NCBI RefSeq assembly: GCF_000226115.1
Contig: NC_016462.1
Span: 806,001-870,000, forward strand
DNA length: 64,000 bases
Source of the DNA: Thermothielavioides terrestris NRRL 8126
Taxonomy: Eukaryota; Ascomycota; Sordariomycetes; Sordariales; Chaetomiaceae
Reading direction: 5' to 3'
Part shown: positions 57,379 to 64,000 of the stretch, piece after piece
Numbering within the stretch: the first letter of the stretch is position 1
Layout: each line of letters starts with the position of its first letter
The notes under the pieces: model-generated
Database searches by the model: none
Seen by the model: the letters and a program-made list of their open reading frames with translations, nothing else
What the model was told of the DNA's origin: nothing
Translations under genes and position numbers: made by a program

Positions 57379-60300
57379 TTAGCGCGAGGTGCCGAGCGCG
57401 CTGATGCGGGCGCCCGAGGGGCGGTGGATCAGGCTCTCGACGGCGGGCTGCTTGCCCACGAGACCCTGATCCTGCGGGGGCGCGGGGATGGGGTTGCTGT
57501 CGTCGTCGGGGTGGTCGGGGTGTCCGGGCCGGTCGTCGGCGCGGGCGAGGTCAGCGACGTCCTCGTCGTCCTCGACGATCTTGGTGGGGATGTCGTGGCT
57601 GGCGAAGGCGTGGCCGTGGAGGCCGTACTGCTGGGAGGTTCGCTCCGGGGTCGTGGCCGTGGTGGTGCTCGCGATAGACATGCTAGTGCTGCTGCGGTTG
57701 GGAATGAGATCCGGTGTGGGCGGGATGCTGGAGATGCGGCCGCTGTTCGGTCGGAGGAGGGTGCTGCTATCGTCACCGACATCGGACGCCGCGGTCGACG
57801 ACGCGGCGCCGTCGTCGCTGGGGGCGACGGAGAGAGAACTCCCCCTCCTGCTTTTTGACAACTCCCGAGCCCTGGCGGCCGGCGAGTGCGGCCGCCCGAG
57901 CTCGGCGTCCTGGGCGAGTTGTAGGCCTTCGACAGCGGCCTGGCACTGTTCCGCGATGTTGCGGATGATGTGGGCGATGGCGTCCGTCTTGTCCTTCAGG
58001 TGCCGGTCCGCCACGTCGATGAACGTCTGCGTGGAGATGCGCCGGCTCGCCAGCGTGAGGTTCTTGATGAAGCGCGCGTCGCTCTCCTCGGCGCCCTCTT
58101 CTGTATCCCCGTGTCAGCCAACCTTTACGTCGCCTATTATATCTAGACTGGTCAGCGGGCATCTTACGCTCAGCAGCAGCGGCCTCGGCCTCCTCCTGGG
58201 CGGCAAAGCCGGCCTCGATCTCGGCGGCGAGCTCCTCGGGGGAGGTCAGCGTCTTGACGAGGTGCTCCATGTGATGGTGCTGGCCGGCGATCAGGCTGCG
58301 CAGATGCAGCACCACGCGGCGGGCCTCGTCGCGTTGCCTGACAATGGTGACGTTGGTGTGCTGCAGGGCGCTGAGCTCCTTCCGATTCCTCTTGCGTTCG
58401 CGCTCGAGCTCCTCGGCGATTTCTTGCTGGAGAACGAGGGCCTCCAGGGCGTCGTCGCGCTGCTTCTCGGTGCCGGCCAGGCGGTTCGAGAGCCGCGCGG
58501 CATCCTCCTTCTGCTGGTCGATGAGACCGGCCAGACGGCGGTTCTCGCGCTTGTGGTTCTCGATCTTCACCTTGAGCTCCTGCGTCTCCTTGGTGAGCGT
58601 ATCGGCAAAGGCTTGGAATTTGAGGAACTGGGGGGGCTGTTAGCGCAACCCGTATTTCCACGCAAGTCTCACAACAGGCTTAGCTGCTCACCTGCTGCTT
58701 CCAGCTCTCGAGTTCCTCATTGAGATAGTTGTTGCGCTTGGTAACCTTGCTGAGCTCCGTGTCCATGCGGCCCTTGAGGTTGATGAAATCCTGCCAGGCC
58801 TCCAGAGCATCCCTCGAGTACTGGTTCCGCTCGCGCACGATTTCATTCAGATGCCTCATCGAGACCTTGGTCATCAGCGGCTTCTTAACTGACCCGCCAA
58901 AGACGGCCTTCAAGCCAGTGTTGCGGAGCTGTGCGAATTAATCGTTAGCGTTTCGAGGTCACACCATATTCGCTACTCTGGCGGGAAGATTCCCAAAACT
59001 CACCATCTTCTCGCAGACATGGTCCATGACGGCCATGACGGCGTCCTGGTTCCACCACTCGGGGTCCTGAATCGACTCCACCTCGCCACGCATAACGATG
59101 ATCTGACCAGCCGGGACCAGCTTTCCTCCACCGTACGCAGACCGCAGATGCTGCGGCACGCCCGAAGGCGTCACATCGCCGTTCAGGGCCTGGGTGAGCC
59201 TCGTCACAAACTTGTTGCGCTGGCTGGGCGTGAGCGCGGTCGGCGGGTTCGAAGTAAGAACGAAGTTGCGGTCGAGGTCGACAACCAAGGCATCGTTGGG
59301 CGCGGTGAAGAGCGATCTGCACTCGGCCGTGATGCCCAGGATGTACGGGCCGGGTTCCTCGACGAGGTCCTTGGCGTGGCGGGCGTGGACAATGGGCACG
59401 TAGAGACCGCTCCACTCGTAGACGCGGACGCAGAAGCGGACCGTCTCGGCAGCCATGGTCAGCATGGCGGGGTAGTGGCTGACAAAGATGATACGGCGGG
59501 TGGGGGAGATGGCGGCCTCGATGACGCCGACGATGTTGGGGATGGAGAGACAGCAGAAGAGCGGCCAGAGGGCGAAGTTCTGGAACCCAGTAGGCGTCGA
59601 GGGGAACTGGTAGCAGAGCGCGTAGTCCTTCATGTCGATGCGAACCAGGTCGGTCAGGCGAGGGGCGGGGAAGCTCAGGATGCGGGACACCTCCTCGGCG
59701 TGGAACAGGTTGGTGGCCTTGTTCCAGTGGATCCACATGCCGCGCAGGTAGTCGCCGAGCAGGTTGTAGAGCGGGTAGCGGGAGAGGAAGGACAGGCAGT
59801 AGGGGATCCAGTACTGCTCCTCCGGGTTGTCGTAGAAGTCGGGCTCGGTGCGCTTCCTGAGCTCGCGGATGGTCTCGGCGCGCTTCTCGTCGGCGCGCGA
59901 CCAGACGCGCAGGCAGATGCCGTAGAGCGTATGGGAGGAGTCCTGCTGTAGTACGAAGGCGTGGTGGACGCAGTGCGGCTGACTGCGGCCAGTGCAAATC
60001 TCGACGTCGTGGGGGAAGCAGGCCTGCGCGGAGTCAGTCAGTCAATGCGGTTCCCAACCACGAAACAGCCTTTCCTCCCTCCCGATACATACCCTCATGG
60101 CGGCGTGTAGCGCCCGAGCGATCTCATTGTCCTGCTCCAGCCTCGGGCTGCTCCCGAGAATCTCGGGAAGCCAGAACTGGGGCACAGCGCCCTTCATGTG
60201 GCCAATCTTGCCCTGAACGGGCGGCGGAGCCTTCACCCACTGCGAGGGCTCGCGGCCCACGCCACAGACCATGTAGGCGTGGGTGAGGGTTTTGGGATGG

Positions 60301-60482
60301 CGCTGCTGGGGCTTCATGTTGAGGGTGGAGGGAATCGGCTGGGTGATGCGCGAGTGGAGAGACGAGGTCCGGCTCGGGATGATGAGGTTGCCATCGGCCT
60401 GGTCGCGGGTGACGGGGCGGCCTTCGCGGTCGCCAGTCCGCGGGCGGGTGAAGGAGGCGTGGGTGTTGAGTGAGGGCGGCAT
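57379..60482 (-). CDS. DENN (AEX-3) domain protein with central coiled coil
   Basis: DENN proteins are guanine nucleotide exchange factors for Rab GTPases in membrane traffic; the Rab partner here is unknown. Minus-strand exons 60482-60093, 60023-59004, 58928-58692, 58627-58168 and 58100-57379 join in frame to 942 residues. The upstream DENN part begins near residue 65 (HAYMVCGVGREPSQWVKAPP), then CTGRSQPHCVHHAFVLQQ; the core includes YCLSFLSRYPLYNLLGDYLR, LCYQFPSTPTGFQNFALWPL, ILSF..PRLTD and a segment like IVGVIEAAISPTRRIIFVSH. Residues about 490-705 are long charged helices likely to form a coiled coil (KVKIENHKRENRRLAGLIDQ). The C-terminal 180 residues are Ser/Thr/Asp-rich and probably disordered. 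Start ATG 60482 lies in a good AAAATGCC context. Confidence 0.9.
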
Positions 60483-62308
60483 TTTGGCGGCGTTTTCGGA
60501 GACGGTAGAATCACAACTCGGAGGGTCCGGGTCAAGTTCAAGTCGCTAAAGAGGCCGCAGCCGGCGCGCGGCGATCTGCCGGAAGAGTTCTTCGAGGAAA
60601 CAGGCGCCGGGCGTGTTTCGATGTTTCAAGCGAGCAAGGTAAATAACTCGGAATGCAAAAGGCGATGGCCAGCGCGCGTGAGAGGCCGGCGTCGGCAGCC
60701 AGCCACAAAAGCAAGTGTCGCTGCCGTTCTGAGACACAAACAGAGAAGGCAGAAGAGAGGAGGTAACGACCGCACGCAGCACGGCAGACTTGGCTGCTGT
60801 TGATGGTCGCCGTCTCGGTGTGCTACCCACGCGCCGCTGGGTTGTTCCCGGGAAGACGCAGTCACGGCAAGCCAAGGCAGGGCAAGGCCGGGCAGGGCAC
60901 GAGATTGGGGCGGGAGAGCTAGTGAACAAACGGGAGAGGAGTCCCACGAGGAGGAAGAGGGAAACGAAGGACCGAGCGCTGTGGAGGCTTGAACAGGGAC
61001 TGAGCTCACCCCAACCTCCCCGAGGCCACGGCCACAGTACGATTTTCTGAGTGAAGTGGGCTGCGGTAGTGTTATCCGCACTGCGTATTTCCCCAAGCTT
61101 TGAAGGGAGTGTGACCAGGAATCGGCGAGAGCAAATGAGGGCCCTTGAGATGCGCCGCGCTCAGCCAAACGGATTCGCCAATTCGCTGCTCCATCAAAAA
61201 GAAAACGCGTGCTGCAGGCTGCAGCTGTTGCAGCTCCAGAACGCAGCCAAGCAGCTTTGGGCAATTGGGGCCGTGACGGGGGACTGGGAAATGCGGGTGG
61301 AGGGCGCTAAACCTCGTCGAGACTGCCGCCAGGGGTTCGAGGCAGGGGGCAGGGGCAGCAAGGGGCAGCCCCCCCAACCAGGGTCCGGGCGCCGAGAAAT
61401 AACGTTAACGAACCTGGAAATTCGTTTCGGAGCTTGGGGTGCTTTGTGTGTCCTTGCTGCTTCGGATTGCAGTTTTCGAAAACCCAGCGGACTTGCGCCA
61501 ACACGTGCCGTTACTTGAAGTACACTATCGGGTACCAAGTACTTCGGTGCCGCCCCTCCCCCGAAACCATTTTGATTTTGCTTTGTTTCGATGCGAGCTT
61601 TATCAATTCGAAATCGGGAATCCTTCCCCCCTACAGCCGCGTTTGTAATGTAACTACTGTACGGAATACATACCACAGTATGTTCAAGACGGACGGCTTT
61701 CCGCTGCAGTCGCGGGTAGCTGCGTGCTGCACCCTTCTCAAATTGTGGAAGCCGTGCAGAGAGACGCTGCATCAAGGTTGTGGAGGTTGGGTGGCAGAAG
61801 AGTTCGTGAGTTAGCGTTGCATCGTCAGATTACACAATCAAGTTATTCCTTGACCTTGCCGAGGTGGGATCAATACGGAGACAAATCCCACCCAATCCAG
61901 GGGAAAAAAAGGGGGGGAATTCGGTGACAAGCCTTCGCGATCATGCCCATGCACTTGGAAAACGCCACGCCTTGAACTAACATGATTTTGGCTCGACGGA
62001 GTGAGCCAGCTCGCCGGGTCAGCGCACGGCGCCAGGCCGAGTTTCTTCCGTTCGAGCTTTTCCTGTTTGCCCTCTGCTGCATCTTCCAGAAGAAGCTTGA
62101 AGCTCAGGAGGATCGTGTGGTCCGGGCGAACAGCGCACAGGCACCGCCGATCCACGCAGCAGAAAGGTCAGATTTGACGAGCCCGGCCACAATGCGCCGA
62201 ATTGGCAGGTTGTGGGAGAGGGATCGGCAAGCAGCACGTCCACAGTACGCCGGCCTATCCGGACGGCCTTGGTCACTGATCGAACTGGTCGTTGCCCCCA
62301 GACAGAAG
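60483..62308. other. gene-free stretch, upstream of DENN gene
   Basis: No gene seen; frames on both strands are short and motif-free. A TACACTA half-site lies near 61520. Confidence 0.5.
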
Positions 62309-62820
62309 GAAGTCGACAGACGTTCGACTTCTTTAAAATGACAACCCCATTTCCTTAGAATGACAACCCGTGGGGCGGCCCGTGCGTCCACCACCAAGTT
62401 TTGTCGCGCATGTCACCCACACGCCTGAGCAGTGCGTCGCCACAAGAATCGCTACGAATTGACGATGTCGCTAGCGTTGTTGAAGAGCCTGGAGAATGCA
62501 GATTTGGTGGAAAACACGGAACTGGCTAAAAAGCTTAGAATTGCAGTGAAATCAGCCTTGTATAGCACAGGAAATGATACTGGAATACTGCCAGTCTTGA
62601 CCACCTACCCATCTAGTGTGGGCCGTAGGTCACGTGGTGTTGCCTTATCGATAAGAGGCTACATTGAGCTCTGCGACGTCTTAGCTAAGCCGTGTGGAAG
62701 GCCATGTGGTGATACGCGCTGCAAGATTTTGGTGGTGGACGCACGGGCCACCCTTTGGGTTGTCATTCTAAGGAAATCGGGTTGTCATTTTAAGGAAGTC
62801 GACAGACGTTGGTCGACTTC
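62309..62820. mobile_element. about 510-base element with about 100-base inverted terminal repeats
   Basis: The left arm (62309-62415, starting GAAGTCGACAGACG) matches the reverse complement of the right arm (62708-62820) over about 100 bases, including AAAATGACAACCC, TTCCTTAGAATGACAACCC and GGCCCGTGCGTCCACCACCA, with scattered changes. The centre (62416-62707) holds an open frame from ATG 62465 that reads like protein (ALLKSLENADLVENTELAKK) but matches no family I know and runs on through the right arm. A foldback or MITE-type DNA element is likely; target duplication not resolved. Confidence 0.75.
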
Positions 62821-64000
62821 TGGGACGGGGAGACGAAAGAAGAAAGGTTCCAGCAAATCCGACGGAACGAGAATTTGCCCGAGCAGGGATCCCCCACGAC
62901 CTGGGAAGAACATCCTGAACAGTCTGCAACGATTTCACGCGCTGCTGTGCCTGCCACAACACACTACACTAGTGTAGTGTATGCATGCACTCTACTCCGT
63001 ATTCCGCACTTAAAGGCCGCACCACACAGCGTGATCGAGAGGATCTGAAACCGCAGCGAGCCGTGGCTGGTGATGCTCTCTGAATGTCTCCGAATGTTTG
63101 CATCTGCGCTATGGATGACCTGCGTTGCGGTCCCACATTTCAGCTCCTCTGACCTAAGCAACAGGAAGAAGACCCCCGTGCAAAATCTTGCCTCCTCCGT
63201 ACCCGAGCACAGAGTTGCTTACTCAGCTGACCCGCCTGTTTGCTCGCCCGATGTTCTGCCTGACCAGATCCGTTTGCAGACCGACTGCGACGCCCGCCTC
63301 CGCTAGCGACTGCCGTGCAAACGGCCGGCGACGGAGGCCCGAAGGCGCCGCCCATTCGAATTAACCGCCAGAACGCAACGCCTCCCGCGCGTTTGCGATG
63401 GAGATGCACCTTCGGCTGCAGGATCCCGTAGCTCCCGTCCCCTGTCCCTGGGATGCCAACCAACTGCGTCCGACCCTCGCGGCTCGGTGCTTGGCTCGGT
63501 GCTTGGCTCGCTCGTGCCGTCCGAGTCTCCTTCCTCATGGTGACACGGGATAGAACCCCGTTGACAAGCCTTGAAGACCCTCGGGCCAGAACTGCGGGTC
63601 GGACGGACCCAAAAGACATCGGATAGCCTCCCAATATTTGGTACTCCTCGAGAGCATGGCATACCTAGTAAAACGCGGTCGACCACCGTGTTGATATGGT
63701 TGGGGACCTACGACTGATTGTTATTTGAGACGTTGAATCCGTAGCCCCAGACCTTTGTGAGTTGTGCTCTCTCTGCCGGTGTGGTGTCAAGTAAAACAGA
63801 GACAAGATTCCCGCAGTACTACAGGCACTGGGCCTGCGTGCCATCTCCGCTCAATCCTGAAAATCCTGAGGGGGAATCCTAAGCTGTTGTTCCGTAGGTT
63901 ATGCCATCTTTTAGCTCCAAGAGGAGGTTCAGGAATTTGAGGCTCTGGGTGAGGTGAATGTATCCTCACCGTACTTGGTGCGCATCGTACTGTATGCCGT
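62821..64000. other. gene-free right end of window
   Basis: No gene recognised. CACTACACTAGTGTAGTGTA, a TACACTA-type palindrome, lies at 62961-62980, next to CTCTACTCCGTATTCCG. Confidence 0.5.

Noticed and set aside
58945..59997. 350-codon minus-strand frame inside the DENN gene
   Set aside because: Alternate-frame shadow of exon 2; composition is Arg/Pro/Ala and motif-free.
1..64000. CRISPR array, bacterial operons, ribosome binding sites
   Set aside because: Spliceosomal introns and fungal families show a eukaryotic genome; no regularly spaced repeat array was seen.

Overview
The window looks like a filamentous ascomycete chromosome segment. Split genes carry 50-90 base introns with GT..AG ends and CTAAC/CTGAC branch sites, and the gene families are typical of Pezizomycotina (Zn2Cys6 and C2H2 regulators, CAP20-type perilipin, HeLo protein, secreted acid phosphatase). 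GC-rich codon use and the gene set fit Sordariomycetes, probably Sordariales; species is not determined.

Layout. Positions 1-20.8 kb are gene-poor. They hold two decayed Tc1/mariner-type DNA transposons (778-2511 and 7771-9221), a short element with 26-base terminal inverted repeats and TTAA flanks (16617-16996), and many copies of short palindromes built from TAGTGTACACTA and CTAACGTTAG. No convincing gene was found there. Positions 20.8-60.5 kb are gene-rich: a four-finger C2H2 regulator; an ER-type EF-hand protein convergent with a tRNA wybutosine methyltransferase-family protein (TYW2/TRM12); an anion:cation symporter-family MFS transporter; an intron-containing tRNA-Ile(AAT); a DUF2470 membrane protein; a Zn2Cys6 regulator divergent from a secreted acid phosphatase; a perilipin-like lipid droplet protein; a pirin; the box C/D snoRNP factor BCD1; a HeLo-pseudokinase gene divergent from a 1360-residue kinase-ankyrin gene; and a DENN/coiled-coil protein. 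Positions 60.5-64 kb are again gene-poor and hold an element with about 100-base inverted repeats (62309-62820).

Most genes are unlinked housekeeping or regulatory genes. The exception is the divergent pair at 49.4-56.0 kb. One gene encodes a HeLo domain joined to a kinase-like domain lacking the usual catalytic Asp and DFG Asp, and carries one apparent single-base frameshift. Its neighbour, about 400 bases away on the other strand, encodes an apparently intact protein kinase joined to Sel1-like and ankyrin repeats and ending in a 30-base tandem repeat. HeLo domains are known cell-death effectors in fungal allorecognition, and a HeLo-plus-pseudokinase design parallels the MLKL necroptosis effector. 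This makes the pair the best candidate for an undescribed system, possibly sensor kinase and effector; that pairing is inference.

Exon junctions were set by hand from splice signals and reading frame; all assembled genes keep frame, apart from the noted frameshift.
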